Below are positions 22,950 to 38,000 of a stretch of 64,000 nucleotides of DNA, one piece after another; the first letter of the stretch is position 1; the number at the start of each line of letters is the position of its first letter. The translations under genes and the position numbers were made by a program. Source of the DNA: Ectocarpus siliculosus (taxonomy: Eukaryota; Sar; Phaeophyceae; Ectocarpales; Ectocarpaceae); contig FN649732.1 of NCBI GenBank assembly GCA_000310025.1, positions 2,148,811 to 2,212,810 of the forward strand, written 5' to 3'. The notes beneath the pieces were generated by a model, which saw only the letters and a program-made list of their open reading frames with translations, did no database searches and had not been told where the DNA came from.

Positions 22950-23035
22950 ATGAGGTGCTCTCAGTTCTGCAAGGCCTCGGCGATCATTACGGTCGCTTCT
23001 CTTCTGGCACACCAGACCGGCGCCCAACCAGCCTC
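22950..23035 (+). CDS. Gene B exon 1: signal peptide
   Basis: 86 nt ending in phase 2 at GCCTC|GTGAGT. MRCSQFCKASA is followed by ITVASLLAHQTGA, a short hydrophobic core with a plausible cleavage site near GAQ-PAS. The donor context GTGAGTGGG(A/C)TAGG is the same as in gene A, supporting the start. Confidence 0.75.
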
Positions 23036-26000
23036 GTGAGTGGGATAGGTCATTGTTGCCCATTTAGTGAGATGAGTCGCGAGGCGTGTTTGGCTGTTTC
23101 CAAACCTTCGTATGGTGCGTCCTGCGTTGTTGAACGTTGCACAGGCAGGGGAAACGTCTGGATCTCAATATTTCCTGTAGGTAACGTCTTTCAATGACTA
23201 CCACGTACACAAACGTCCGTGGAATTCAGCTTCCATGGGAAGTCGCGGTCAGTTGAAGGATTGTTCCTGGCAGTCGTTTCAAAAATGTGGTCCATGTGGA
23301 AGCCCGTGGAAGCTTCCATGGAAGTAGCATCCAAGCTCGTGCAACCTCCAGGATGTTTCCGTTGCGCACCTACAATTGCAGTATATTTCACGGAAAGTTT
23401 CGCGGAATGCCATAGAGACCCATGGAGGACCGCGGGAGTTTATGGCACTCCGTCGTACATGCCACGTACATCGACGGAACTCCAAGGTGGAACATACGAC
23501 TCCCGCCCCTTTCCGTGCGATGCGATGGAGTTCCATGGAAACCCGTGGGTCGCCAAGGAAACAATGGAGTCCCGGCCTAACACAACGAGCCATGGAGTGC
23601 CTGCGCTTTGGAAATTCTTGGTCATTTACGTGGCATTTGTACGTTTGGTTCCTTGCAGTATCGAAGGATATGCCATGGCATTCCGTGCCGTTCCATGGGT
23701 TTTTTCGGACCTAAAGCCCAGACTCAATTCCATTCGGTATTCGTTACAAGCTCGAGGCTGTTGCATGGTGCAAGCAAGTGACGTATTCTTCATCTTCGCG
23801 GTATGAATGTGCACGTTTCATCCGCTTGAATGCAGCGAAGGCAGGCAAGACGCCAACGGCCTATTTCTATATGGCAACACTATTTAATCGTCTTGGTTTT
23901 AAGGAACGAATCGGTTTGAGATCATCGTTTGCTCTTCGTGGTGGTAGCAGGACCACTGCTACTATTGAAAAAACGAGACGGTTTTTTGCTTACTGTAGAG
24001 TTAAGGGAAAAATTAATAATCAAACTTTGGTTCGTGAAACGTCAAGCATTTTATCATCCAAGATAATCCCACAGCCGCGTCACTTCGACCGATGCAACAT
24101 ACCCTGTCGCCCTAACGATATGCAGCGGGAACGAATACACGTACGTGGGATGTTTCAAAGACACCAAGGAAGATCGAATTTTGGGGGACCAGATGACTAA
24201 TGGCCAGGAAATGACCACCGAGGTACGTATCGCGCAAGACTATTAGGCTTGGGTTCTAGAAAAGACATCGGGATCGGAATGCCACGATGCACTCTCTAGT
24301 TTTTTGGTCATATTCTGCACCAACCACGTTCGACACAAAGAGCCGGTTGGTATTGATCAATCAGCACACAAAAGGCTGCCTGTTTTGGTTCCACTGGCGC
24401 CAGCCTCGTTCGACAGGCATTGTTCATTGTGTCTGTGCCCGAAGTGCGACATACGAGTACCAGTCGGAAGCTTAGCCTCTAACCTAGAGTCCGAGTTGCT
24501 TGGGTTCTTGTGAATCGAGATGTTCTGGTCGCCCTTGGTGTTTCTTCACCAACCCTATTCGCTTCTTGGCTAAGCATAGGTTATCACCCATCGGGCATGC
24601 GCTGGTTGTGCATCTTGTTGCGCTTTCGTGCAGTTCTGCTACAACTACTGCATTGGCTTAGGGGCCCTGTGGATGGCCACCCAGTACGCGATTGAGTGTT
24701 GGTGCACAAACGAGGTCGAACTCGACTATGCCCGCCACGGAGCGGGAGCGCAATGTAACTACGATTGCGCGGGTGATGAGGTACGAAATACTTGGAAACG
24801 AATCACGGTCAGGAGCTCGTCGCGCGCGGACGATGTGCACATGGCCATGTGCAAGACGTAGCATGCACGACCCTTTGTCTGCTGCTTTTCACGACCACAT
24901 GGGACGTGCAAGATTGTGCGTAGTGGTGTGAACTGCCCTGAATGGCACACTGAACCCGCTACCACTTAAGAACCTGACAGTGAACGAACAACAAGACAAG
25001 AACAATGTCAGACCGGACCGCGGTGGGGTGACTCGAAAAGAGCACTTTAGCAAGTACGATAGCGGTTCATGATCTGCAGAGGAAATATGAACTCGAACCT
25101 TGGTGGTGCGTTTTGTATGCACGTGATCTCTAGGTGAACATAGGTTTGACGGGCATGGGAAAATCTGATATTGTTTTCTCTCGTTTTCCGAAATCGGCCG
25201 TTGCTTTCCAGCATTTTCCGCACGTCGAGCCCCTCCGTTTAACTGCCTCACCCGCTTGCTTATCGGCAATCCCGGCAATCCTAGCGGGAACAGTCCTGAA
25301 ACTGATTCCGAAGCCATGCGTAGTCGGTCTCTGCCCCTCGATATATCACGGCTCCAACCTCACCACCCATAACACCAAGTCACTTCGCCGTCCCGTTGTT
25401 TACCTCTATCCGTCGCCGCTGATTCTTCCTCCATCTCTGCCTTCTCCCTAACCCGCCCGTGTTCTTGCACTTCGCAGAGCGAGTTTTGCGGCGGGTTTGA
25501 TGCTTTCGATTTATACCGCACCGACTCGGACTCCATCACTAGGTGTGACCTCCGACTGCGTGCCTCGCGAATGTGTTTTTTTAATTCAAACACAAAAAGC
25601 TTGAATGTATGCATATTTGAGCAACTGTGCAAAACCTAAGCAGTCTAGGCTCCTTGAAAGGATATCTGCCAATCATTCAATGTCCCAGCCCAAGCAACCA
25701 GAAGTAGCCCCAACGCAAAAGAAATTCTTGCCAAGAACCGTGCGTAGGATCGAAACTAATGAAGCGGTGAACCTAACAACCAAGGACACCCCTGCCCCCT
25801 CTACCCCACCATACCCTGCCCGCACGTGTACAACGTGCCGCCATGCACGAGCGGTATGAAGACCAAACTAGAGATGTTGTGGAAGCGTCAAAACCGCAAC
25901 AATGGTTTCGGCTATATCCAAGATTACGGGCAGCGAAAAACAACTGAAATCGGCCGCACCGCTTAGAAACCGTTACAGTACTCCAGGTGGTCATCAGTAT

Positions 26001-29000
26001 AATTTGTCGCATAGAGGCCACGTGCGCGTGAGTTCGCACTCTCAGCTCTGTTGTTGGGGCCGTGATATGGAAGGCCCTCCTTCGAAAAACAATTCTCGAA
26101 CTAAAGCGAGGGGGAAGCTGAGGGTACGCTGACACAATGTTTGCAGTACAGCCCCGCTCCGGTGACCACCAGCATGCTCTCTCCCTCGTCTATTGCTCTC
26201 CGTGTCATCTTCGTCTGCTTCTCGTTATACTCTCGCAGCGACGGCGACACAACCCCCACGCCCGTCGACGGCGAAACCACCAACGAGCAGGGCAACGGCA
26301 CCGAAGGGTAAGACCAATACCAAGAAGTATGATGTCGCTTTCCCCTCGAAGTCTGCGCGATCGTCGTGTCTCGGCACCAGAGAGGCCCAAGTCTCGCGGT
26401 GTTTCTCTTTCCAAGAAGCTGTCGATTTCAAACCACTTGGGACTTCAACGATTGTGTGGCGGATACTAGCAGCGAATGGATGTTTCGTCTCAGTCCATGA
26501 CATGCAGTATACGTGCAGAATGAGATCGGCTGTACTACTTCGAAACCATTACCTTACCTTCAGGTGGTCATCAGTAGAGTCTGTCGCATAGAAGACGCGA
26601 GTGCGCTCTCGCTCTCAGCTTTGTTGATGACCCTGGAATATTGTTTGGATGTACATATGTTACAAGTCAGCGCTGGCTTGTAGCATGTAGCACAGTGGAT
26701 ATGCTGTACATTTAATCAATATTCGAGTCTTTCAGGTGTATCCCAGACTTTTTTCCCGGAATATTGGCGTTTCAAATGGTCCACGAGGGATTCAAGGACC
26801 CCGGTTGTACTTTTGGAAAGATTTACAGCATATCCACTATGCTACAAGTCAGTGCTGACTTGTAGCATAGTGGATATTCTGAACATCTTAACAAATATTG
26901 AAGGCCCTCGGTCGATAAACGCCATGTTCGATTCTCAGGTTAGAGTGAGAGAGATGTTGAGGACAAAATCTGCAGTAGAGCTCCGCTCCGGTGCCCACCA
27001 GCATACTCACTCCATCGTCCGTTCCTCTCCGTGCCAAATTCGTCTGCTTCTCAATATCCTTTCGCAGAGACGGCGGCACAGCTCCCACGCCCGTCGACGG
27101 GGAAACCAACAACGACCAAGGCAACGGCACCGAAGGGTAAGATCAATGCCAAGATCAATGCCAAGAAGTATGGTGTATCTTTCCCCTCTACGTCTGGCTG
27201 GTCGACGTTGTCTCGACACGAGAAAGGGACGTGTCTCGAGGTTTCTCTTTACAAGGCGCTCTCGGGGTTTCTGTCGTACTACTGGATGAGTTCGTATAGC
27301 CGATGCTACGGGTGTGGTATACCCGCCGGAGTTCGGGACATCGCGTGTTGGACTGGTCGGTGTTAGTGACACGTGGATTTTTGATGCCACACCTGGCTGC
27401 TGCACAGCGTGATCCGGACGATACATTGGGCCATATCTACCCTAACACCGCTCTATTCCCTTCAGATCATGAATGACATGATAATGTTCGGCCGAGCTAG
27501 CGTTGAGAATGAAATGCTGATCAAGCTTTGTTCGTGAAATCACGCCAACATCGTCAACCATCGTATCCCTTCCGCCGATTCAATCATTCCCTGCTTTCGC
27601 CCTGACGGAGCGCAGTGGGAACGATTACACATACGTAGGATGCTTCAAGGACAGCCAGCAAGATCGCATATTGGGGGACCAGCTGACAAATTCCCAGGAA
27701 ATGACTACCGAGGTAAGTATCGCAGAGTCTATGCCTGGGTTCAATGTAGAAAACTTTGGAATCAGAATTTCACGATTTGTGTTGGCGATACAGAATCCAT
27801 GTGCGACACAAGAGTCCGTTATTGATAGTTATTTCGAAAAGCTACCTGTTTTGGTGCCCGTTCCACTGACACCGGGCTCGTTAGAGCGGCATAGGTCGTT
27901 GTTTCGGGCCCTGTAATTCGACTTACAAATACGACTCCGACGTGCAGCCTCGCACCACGATTCTGTGTTGCTTGGTCTCTTCTCAATCGAAATATTCTGC
28001 TCGCCCTTGGTGCTACCTCCTCGTATCGTGTCGCTTCTTGGCTGAGTTTACGCTGCCACCCATCGGCCTGACGCTGGTTGTGTATTTGTTGTGCGTTCGT
28101 ATAGTTTTGCTACGACTATTGCATTACGAAGGACGCCACATTTATGGCTACTCAGTACGCGATTGAGTGCTGGTGCACATCCGAGCCCGAGGATCAGGTC
28201 GACTATGCCCGCCACGGAGAGGGAGCGCAGTGTAACTACGATTGCGCCGGCGATGAGGTACGAAAGGCTCGGAAGCAAATAACGGTCAGGAGCTTGTCGC
28301 CCGCGTGCGATGTTCACATTGCGACGTACAATACGTACATTGTAGAAAGCACGACCGTCATCTGCTGCGTTTCACGACCACATGGGACGCGTGTGGTAGC
28401 GCGTAGTGCCGTAGAATACGTTCATGAAACGATAATCTCGTAATCTCTTCCCGAATGTTCTCTTCCCGAATGTTGGCGTAAAGGGCAAGTAAAACTTGCC
28501 TCTGCTTGCCCTTGCTGTCGAAAATCTGCCGTTGCTCTCCCGCTTTTCCGAACTTGACAGTAGACCCCACCAAAGTTCAACTTCCACATCAGCTGGCCTG
28601 CCTGGATTCACGTCAACTCTAAACAGTGAGGACAATCCAACCTCTTGAACTCATTCCAAAGCCACCCATATTCGGTCTCCCAGCCCTCGAAATACCAAGC
28701 ACCCTAAGTATTTGCTTTTAGCGTCAGCAAGCTTCTCAGCCCTGTTCTCAATCTCTCTGGTCTCGTCTGCGTCTCTATCTCTCTCGGTTTCTCTGTGCGT
28801 GTGTCTGCCCTCCACCTATCTTCCTCCACATCATAGGACGAGTCGTGCGGTGGTTTTGATGCTTTCGATCTATACCGCATCGGCGCGGCCTACACTACGA
28901 GGTGCGAGCATGTATATATATATCGGAGCCACGTTGTTTACAGTTTGGCTGAATGGCCATGTCGGCAAAACGTTTCATGGTCTGCTCTAACTATTCAGAA

Positions 29001-32000
29001 GCAAAAGGGGAGCAAAATCCATGTCTTGTTCAATTCCAAGATGACACGAGCGTACGCCATCAGCAAAATCGGCCGTACGGCTTGGACCCTCCCTTCGGTG
29101 GATATCAGCAGAATCTGTCACCCAGAGGTGACGGGCGCTTTAGAACAATCAGCTCTGCTGTTGAAGCTGGTATAGAGAAGGCCTTCGGTCGATAAATCCC
29201 ATTGTCGATTCTCAAATTGAGGTGGTGGTGAAGCTGAGAGTAGCGGGACACACCGTTTGCAGTAGACCACTAATCCAGTGACCACCAGCATACTCACTCC
29301 CTCGTCCGTTCCTCTCCGTGCCAACTTCGTCTGCTTCTCATTATCCGCTCGCAGCGACGGCGACACAGCTCCCACGCCCGTCGACGGCGAAACCAACAAC
29401 GATCAAGGCAACGGCACCGAAGGGTAAGATCAATGCCAAGAATGATGGTGTCCCTTTCACCTTCAAGTCTGGGCGGTCGTCGTGTCCGGGCACCAGAGAG
29501 GCCGATATCTCGCGGTGATTTTCTTTCGAAGGCGCTGTCGATTTCAATTCACTTGGAACATCAAAGATTGTGTGGCGGACACTGGGAGTGAATGGATGTT
29601 TCGTCTTAGTCCATGATGACATGCAGTATACGTGCCGAATGAGATCGACTGTACAACTTCGAAACCATTACCTCACCTCCAGGTGGTCATCAGTATAGAA
29701 TCATCGCATAGAAGACGCGAGTGCGCTCTCGGTCTCAGCCGTGTTGATGAAGCTCGAACATGGAAGGCCCTCGGTCGAAACGCGCCTTGTACAAGTTCCA
29801 GATTGAGGGGGCGGGGAAGTTGAGGGAAGGCCGACACAAAATCTGCAGTAGAGCTCCGCTCCGGTGCCCACCAGCATACTCGTGCCCTCGTCCGTTCCTC
29901 TCTGTACCAACTTCGTCTGCTTCTCGATATACTCTCGCAGAGACGGCGGCACAGCTCCCACGCCCGTCGACGGCGAAACCAACAACGATCAAGGCAACGA
30001 CACCGAAGGGTAAGATCAATGCCAAGAAATATGATGTCGCTTTCCCCTCCAAGTCTGGGCGGTCGTCGTGTCTCGGCACGAGAGAGGCCTAAATCTCCCG
30101 GTGTTCCCCTTTCCAAGGCGCTGTCGATTTCAATTGACGTGGAACATCAAAGATTGTGTGGCGGATACTGGGAGCGAATGGATGTTGCGTCCCAGTCCAT
30201 GATGACGTGCAGTATACGTGCCAAATGAGATCGACTGTACTTCTTCGAAACCAGTACCTTACCTCCAGGTGGTTATCAGTATAGAATCGTCGCATAGAAG
30301 ACGCGAGTGCGCTCTCGGTCTTAGCCGCGTTGATGAAGATCAAACATGGAAGGCCCTCGGTCGATAAACGCCGTGTTCGATTCTCAGGTTAGAGCGAGAG
30401 GGATGTTTAGGTTAGGCCGACACAAAATCTGCAGCAGAGCTCCGCTCCGGTGCCCACAAGCATACTCTCTCCATCATCCGTTCCTCTCTGTACCAACTTG
30501 GTCTGCTTCTCGTTACACTCTCGCAGAGACGGCGGCACAGCGCCCACGCCGGTCGACGGTGAAGTCAACAACGACCAAGGGAACGGCACCGAAGGGTAAG
30601 ATCAGTGCTGAAAAGTATGATGTCGGTCGCTCCTCCAAGTCTGCGCGGTCGTCGTGTCTCGGCGCGAGAGAGGCCTATATCTCCCGGTGTTTCCCTTTCC
30701 AAGGCGCTATCTTGGAACATCAAAACTGCGTAGTGGACACAGGGAGCGAATAGACGTTTCGTCTCAATCCATGATGACGTGCAGTGTACGTGCCAAATGA
30801 GATCGACTGTACTACTTCATTACCTTACCTCCAGGTGGCCATCAGTATAGAGTCTCTCGCATAGAAGACGCGAGTGCGCTCTCGGTCCTAGCCGTGTTGA
30901 TGACGCTCGAACATGGAAGGCCCTCGGTCGATAAACGCCGTGTTCGATTCTCAGGTTTGATTGAGAGGGATGTTTAGGGTAGGCCGATACAATATCTGCA
31001 GTAGAGCTCCGCTCCGGCGCCCACAAGCATACTCTCTCCATCATCCGTTCCTCTCTGTACCAACTTCGTCTGCTCCTCGTTACACTCTCGCAGAGACGGC
31101 GGCACAGCGCCCACGCCGGTCGACGGTGAAGTCAACAACGACCAAGGGAACGGCACCGAAGGGTAAGATCAGTGCTGAAAAGTATGATGTCGGTCGCCCC
31201 TCCAAGTTTGGGCGGTCGTCGTGTCTCGGCACCAGAGAGGCCAATATCTCCCGGTGTTTCCCTTTCCAAGGCGCTGTCTTGGAACATCAAAACTGCGTAG
31301 TGGACACTGGGAGCGAATAGATGTTCTGTCTCAATCCATGATGACATGCCGTATACGTGCCGAATGTGATCGGTTGTACTGCAGTACCTTGAAACCGGTA
31401 CCTTACCTTCAGGTGATCATCAGCAGAATCTGTCGCATCGAAGACGAGAGTGCGCCCTCAGTCTCAGCGGTGTTGATGACGCTCGAATATAGAAGGCCCT
31501 CGGTCGACAAACGCCGTATTCGATTCTCAGGTTAGATTGAGAGGGATGTTGAGGCCAAAATCTGCAGTAGAGCTCCCCTCCGGTGCCCACCAGAACACTC
31601 ACCCCCTCGTCCGTTCCTTTCCGTGCCAACTTCGTCTGCTTCTCGTTATACTCTCGCAGAGACGGCGGCACAGCCCCCACGCCCGTCGACGGCGAAGCCA
31701 ACAACGATCAAGGCAACGACACCGAAGGGTAAGATCAATGCCAAGAAGTGTGATGTCGCTTTCCCCTCCAAGTCTGCGCGGTCGTCGTGTCTCGGCACCA
31801 GAGAGGCCTACATCTCCCGGTGTTTCCCTTTCCAAGGCGCTGTCGATTTCAACCACTTGGAACATCAAAGAGTGCGTGGCGGATACTGGCAGTGAATGGA
31901 TGTTGTGTCTCAGTTTATGATGACATGCAGTATGCGTGCGAAATGAGATCGGCTGTACTACTTCGAAACCATTACCTTACCTTGAGGTGGCACATAAGTA

Positions 32001-35000
32001 GACTTTGTCGCACAGACGACGAGAGTGCGCTCTCGCTCTCAGTTTTGTTGATGAAGCTCGAACATAAAGAACCTCGGTCGATAAACGCCGGGTTCGAGTC
32101 TCAGGTTCGAGTAAATGGGTTGTTTAGGGTAGGCCGACACAAAATCTGCAGTAGAGGTCCGCTACAGTACCCTCACTCCCTCGTCCGTTCCTCTCCTTGC
32201 CAACTTCGTCTGCTTCTCGATATGCTCTCGCAGAGACGGTGGCACAGCCCCCACGCCCGTCGACGGCGAAGCCAACAACGATCCAGGCAACGACACCGAA
32301 GGGTAAGATCAATGCCAAGAAGTGTGATGTCGGTTGCCCCTTCCAAGTCTGGCCGGTCGTCGTGTCTCGGCACGAGAGAGGCCTACATCTCCCGGTGTTT
32401 CCCTTTCCAAGGCACTGTCCATTTCAAATCACTTGGAACATCAAAGATTGTGTGGTGGACACTGGGAGCGAATGGATGTTGCGTCTCAGTCGATGATGAC
32501 ATGCAGTATACGTGCCGAATGAGATCGGCTCTTTTGCGGTACTTCGAAACCATGACCTTACCTCCAGGTGGTCATCAGTATAGAATCTCTTGCATAGAAG
32601 GCGAGAGTGCGCTCTCGTCTTCAGCCGGGTTGAGGAAGCTCGAACATGGAAGGCCCTCGGTCGATAAACGCCGTGTTCGATTCTCTGGTTTTGAGTCATA
32701 GGGAAGTTAAGGGGAGGCCGACACAAAATCTGCAGTAGAACTCCACTACAGTGCCCACAAGCATACTCACTCCCTCGTCCATTCCTTTCCGTGCCAACTT
32801 CGTCTGCTTCTCAATATTCTCTCGCAGAGACGGCGGCACAGCCCCCATGCCCGTCGACGGCGAAGTCGACAACGATCAAGGCAACGACACCGAAGGGTAA
32901 GGTCAATGCCAAGAAGTATGATGTCTTGCCCCTACAAGTTTGCACGGTCGTCGTGTCTCGGCACCAGAGAGGCCCACACCTTGCGGTGTTTCCCATTCCA
33001 AGGCTCTGTCGGTTTCAAACCACTTGGAACATCAACGATTGTGTGGCGGATACTGGGAGCGAATGGATGTTGCGTCTCAGTCCAAGATGACATGCAGTAT
33101 ACGTGCCAAATGAGATCGGCTATTGTGCGTTACTTCGAAATCATTACCTTACCTTCAGGTGGTCATCAGTATATAATCTGTCGCGTCGAAGACGCGAGTG
33201 CGCTCTCGCTCTCAGCCGTGTTGAGGAAGATCAAATATTGAAGGCTCTCGGTCGATAAACGCCGTGTTCGATTCTCAGGCTTGAGTGAATGGGTTGCGGA
33301 GGGTAGGCCGACACAAAATCTGCAGTAGAGCTCCGCTCCGGTGCCCACAAGCATACTCACTCCCTCGTCCTATTCTCTCTGTGCCAACTTCGTCTGCTTC
33401 TCGTTATCCTCTCGCAGGGACGGCGCCATAGCCCCCACGCCCGTCGACGGCGAAGCCAACAACGATCAAGGCAACGGCACCGAAGGGTAAGATCAATGCC
33501 AAGAAGTATGATGTCGGTTGCACCTCCAAGTTTAGGCGGTCGTCGTGTCTCGGCACCAGAGAGGCCCACATCTCCCTGTGTTTCCCTTTCCAACGCGCTG
33601 TCGATTTCAAACCACTTGGAACATCAAAGAGTGCGTGGCGGACACTGGGGGCGAATAGATCTTTAGGATCACATGCAGTATGCGTGCCGAATGTGATCGG
33701 CTGTACTACAGTACCTTGAAACCAGTACCTTACCTTCAGGTGATCATCAGTATAGAATCTGTCGCGTCGAAGACGCGAGTGCGCCCTCGTTCTCAGCCGT
33801 GTTGAGGAAGCTCGAACATGGAAGGACCTCGATCGATAAACGCCGTGTTCGATTCTCAGGTTTGAGTGAGAGCGATGTTGAGGGAAGGCCGACATAAGAT
33901 CTGCAGTAGAGCTCCGCTCCGGTGACCACAAGCACACTCACTCCCTCGTCCATTCCTCTCCGTGCCAACTTCGTCTGCTTCTCAATATGCTCTCGCAGAG
34001 ACGGCGGCCCAGCCCCCACGCCCGTCGACGGCGGAACGAACAACGATCAAGGCAACGACACCGAAGGGTAAGATCAATGCCAAGAAGTGTGATGTCGCTT
34101 TCCCCTCCAAGAATACGCGGTTTTCGTGTCTCGGCACGAGAGAGGCCTATTTCTCTCGGTGTTTTCTTTTCGAAAGCGCTGTCGATTTCGACTACTTCGA
34201 ACATCAAAGATTGTGCGGCGGACACTGGGAGCTAATGGATGCTGCGTCTCAGGCCATGATGACATGCAGTATACGTGCCGAATGAGATCAGCTGTACTAC
34301 GGTACCTTGAAACCAGTACCTTACCTTCAGGTGGTCATCAGCATAGAATCTCTCGCATAGAAGGCGAGTGTGCGCTCTCGCTCTCATCCGTGTTTAGGAA
34401 GCTCGAACATGGAAGGCCCTCGGTCAATAAACGCCGTGTTCGATTCTCAGGTTTGAGTGAGAGCGATGTTGAGGGAAGGCCAACATAAGATCTGCAGTAG
34501 AGCTCCGCTCCGGTGACCACAAGCACACTCACTCCCTCGTCCGTTCCTCTCCGTGCCAACTTCGTCTGCCTCTCGTTATCCTCTCGAAGGGACGGCGGCA
34601 CAGCCCCCACGCCCGTCGACGGCGAAGCCAACAACGATCAAGGCAACGGCACCGAAGGGTAAGATCAATCCCAAGAAGTGTGATGTCGCTTTCCCCTCCA
34701 AGCCTGCGCGGTCGTCGTGTCTCGGCACCAGAGATGCCTACATCTCTCGGCGTTTCCCGTTCCAGGGCGCTGTCGATTTCGACTACTTGCAACATCAAAG
34801 GTTGTGCGGCGGACACTGGGAGCTAATGGATGCTGCGTCTCAGGCCATGATGACATGCAGTATACGTGCCGAATACGACGGGCAACTTCGCGGTACTTCG
34901 AAACCATTACCTTACACTCAGGTGGTCATCAGTATAGAATCTCTCGCATAGAAGGCGAGTGTGCGCTCTCGTCCTCAGCCGGGTTGAGGAAGCTCGAATT

Positions 35001-38000
35001 TTGAACGACCTCGGTCGAGAAACGCCGTGTTCGACTCTCGGGTTAGAGTGAGAGGGATGTTGAGGGTAGGCCGACACAAAATCTGCAGTACAGCTCCGCT
35101 CCGGTGCCGACAAGCACACTCACTCCCTCGTCCATTCCTCTCCGTGCCAACTTCGTCTGCTTCTCAATATGCTCTCGCAGAGACGGCGGCCCAGCCCCCA
35201 CGCCCGTCGACGGCGGAACGAACAACGATCAAGGCAACGACACCGAAGGGTAAGATCAATGCCAAGAAGTGTGATGTCGCTTTCCCCTCCAAGAATACGC
35301 GGTTTTCGTGTCTCGGCACGAGAGAGGCCTATTTCTCTCGGTGTTTTCTTTTCGAAAGCGCTGTCGATTTCGACTACTTCGAACATCAAAGATTGTGCGG
35401 CGGACACTGGGAGCTAATGGATGCTGCGTCTCAGGCCATGATGACATGCAGTATACGTGCCGAATGAGATCAGCTGTACTACGGTACCTTGAAACCAGTA
35501 CCTTACCTTCAGGTGGTCATCAGCATAGAATCTCTCGCATAGAAGGCGAGAGTGCGCTCTCGCTCTCATCCGTGTTTAGGAAGCTCGAACATGGAAGGCC
35601 CTCGGTCAATAAACGCCGTGTTCGATTCTCAGGTTTGCGTGAGAGGGATGTTGAGGGTAGGCCGACACAAACTCTGCAGTAGAGCTCCGCTCCGGTGACC
35701 ACAAGCACACTCACTCCCTCGTCCGTTCCTCTACGTGACAACTTCGTCTGCTTCTCGATATCCTCTCGCAGAGACGGCGCCACAGCCCCGACGCCCGTCG
35801 ACGGCGAAACCAACAACGATCAAGGCAACGACACCGAAGGGTAAGATCAATGCCAAGAAGTGTGATGTCGGTTTCCAGCCTGCGCGGTCGTCGTGTCTCG
35901 GCACCAGAGAGGCCAATATCTCCCGGTGATTCCCTTTCCAAGGCGCTGTCGATTTCAATTCACTTGGAACATCAAAGTTCGCATAGCGGACACTGGCAAC
36001 GAATGGATGTTTCGTCTCAGTCCATGATGACATGTAGTTTCGTGCCGAATGAGATCATCTGTACTACTTCGAAACCATTACCTTACCTTCAGGTTGCATT
36101 CAGTAGAATCTGTCGAAGAGAAGACACGAGTGCGCTCTCGTTCTCAGCTTTGTTGGCCAAGTTCAAACATGGATGGCCCTCGGTCGAAACACGCCTTGTA
36201 CAAGTTCGAAGTTGAGGGGGCGGGGAAGTTGAGGGTAGGCAGACAGAGCATTTGCAGTAGACCCCTGCTCCGGTGACCACCAGCATTCTCACTCCATCGT
36301 CCGTTGCTCTCTATACCAACTTCGTCTGCTTCTCGTTATCCTCTCGCAGAGACGGCGGCACAGCCCCCACGCCCATCGACGGCGAAACCAACAACGATCA
36401 AGACAACGGCACCGAAGGGTAAGATCATTTCCAAGAGGTGTGATGTCTCTTTCCCCTCCAAGTCTTGTTGGTCGTCGTGGTCTCTGCAGGAGAGAGGCCC
36501 ATATCTTGAAGTGATTCTCTTTCCAAGGTGCTATCGATTTGAATTCACTTGGAACATCAACGATTGTGTGGCGGACACTGCCAACGAAAACATATTTCGT
36601 CTCAGTTCATGATGACATGCAGAGTACATAGAGAATCAACTCGGCTGTACGTAGAAACCAGTACCTTACGACTCATGCAACGGTAGGGGTGCACGAATCC
36701 CTTCTGAGTCTCAAACGAGAGAAGCTCCATATCTCAGCCTGAAATGGACATTGACACAACATGAAAATATGACGTGACAGGTAATCCGATGGGCTAGATG
36801 AAACGCCATTGAAATTTGAAATCGGAGTTGATATTCGAAGGTTATTGGTTGGTTATTCATCTGAATAACCGAAGGTTTTGGGCCGTAATGTGCTATCCCT
36901 ACCGTTGCATGACTCTTACCTTCAGGTGGTCATCAGTAGAGTCTGTCGAATAGACGACGCGAGTGCGCTCGTACTCTCAGCTTTATTGATGAAACTCGAA
37001 TATTGAAGGCCCTCCGTCGATAAACGCCATGTTCGATTCTCAGGTTAGAGTGAGGGGGGTGTTGAGGGTAGGCCCACACAAAATCTGCAGTAGAGCTCCG
37101 CTCCGGTGCCCACCAGCACACGCACTCCCTCGTCCGTTGCTCTCCGTGCCAAATTCGTCTGCTTCTCAATATCCTCTCGCAGAGACGGCGGCACAGCTCC
37201 CACGCCCGTCGACGGGGAAACCAACAGCGATCAAGGCAACGGCACCGAAGGGTAAGATCAATGCCAAGATCAATGCCAAGAAGTATGGTGTATCTTTCCC
37301 CTCTACGTCTGGCTGGTCGACGTTGTCTCGACACGAGAAAGGGACGTGTCTCGAGGTTTCTCTTTACAAGGCGCTCTCGGGGTTTCTGTCGTACTACTGG
37401 ATGAGTTCGTATAGCCGATGCTACGGGTGTGGTATACCCGCCGGAGTTCGGGACATCGCATGTTGGACTGGTCGGTGTTAGTGACACGTGGATTTTTAAG
37501 GCCACACCTGGCTGCTGCACAGCGTGATCCGGACGATACATTGGGCCATATCTACCCTAACACCGCTCTATTCCCTTCAGATCATGAATGACATGATAAT
37601 GTTCGGCCGAGCTAGCGTTGAGAATGAAATGCTGATCAAGCTTTGTTCGTGAAATCACGCCAGCATCGTCAACCATCGTATCCCTTCCGCCGATCCAATC
37701 ATTCCCTGCTTTCGCCCTAACGAAGCGCAGTGGGAACGATTACACATACGTAGGATGCTTCAAGGACAGCCAGCAAGATCGCATATTGGGGGACCAGCTG
37801 ACAAATTCCCAGGAAATGACTACCGAGGTAAGTATCACAGAGTCTATGCCTGGGTTCAATGTAGAAAACTTTGGAATCAGAATTTCACGATGCAATGTGT
37901 AGTGTCTTGGCGATACAGAATCCATGTGCGACACAAGAGTCCGTTGATTTTGATAGTCATTCGAGAAGCTACCTGTTTTGGTGCCCGTTCCACTGACACC

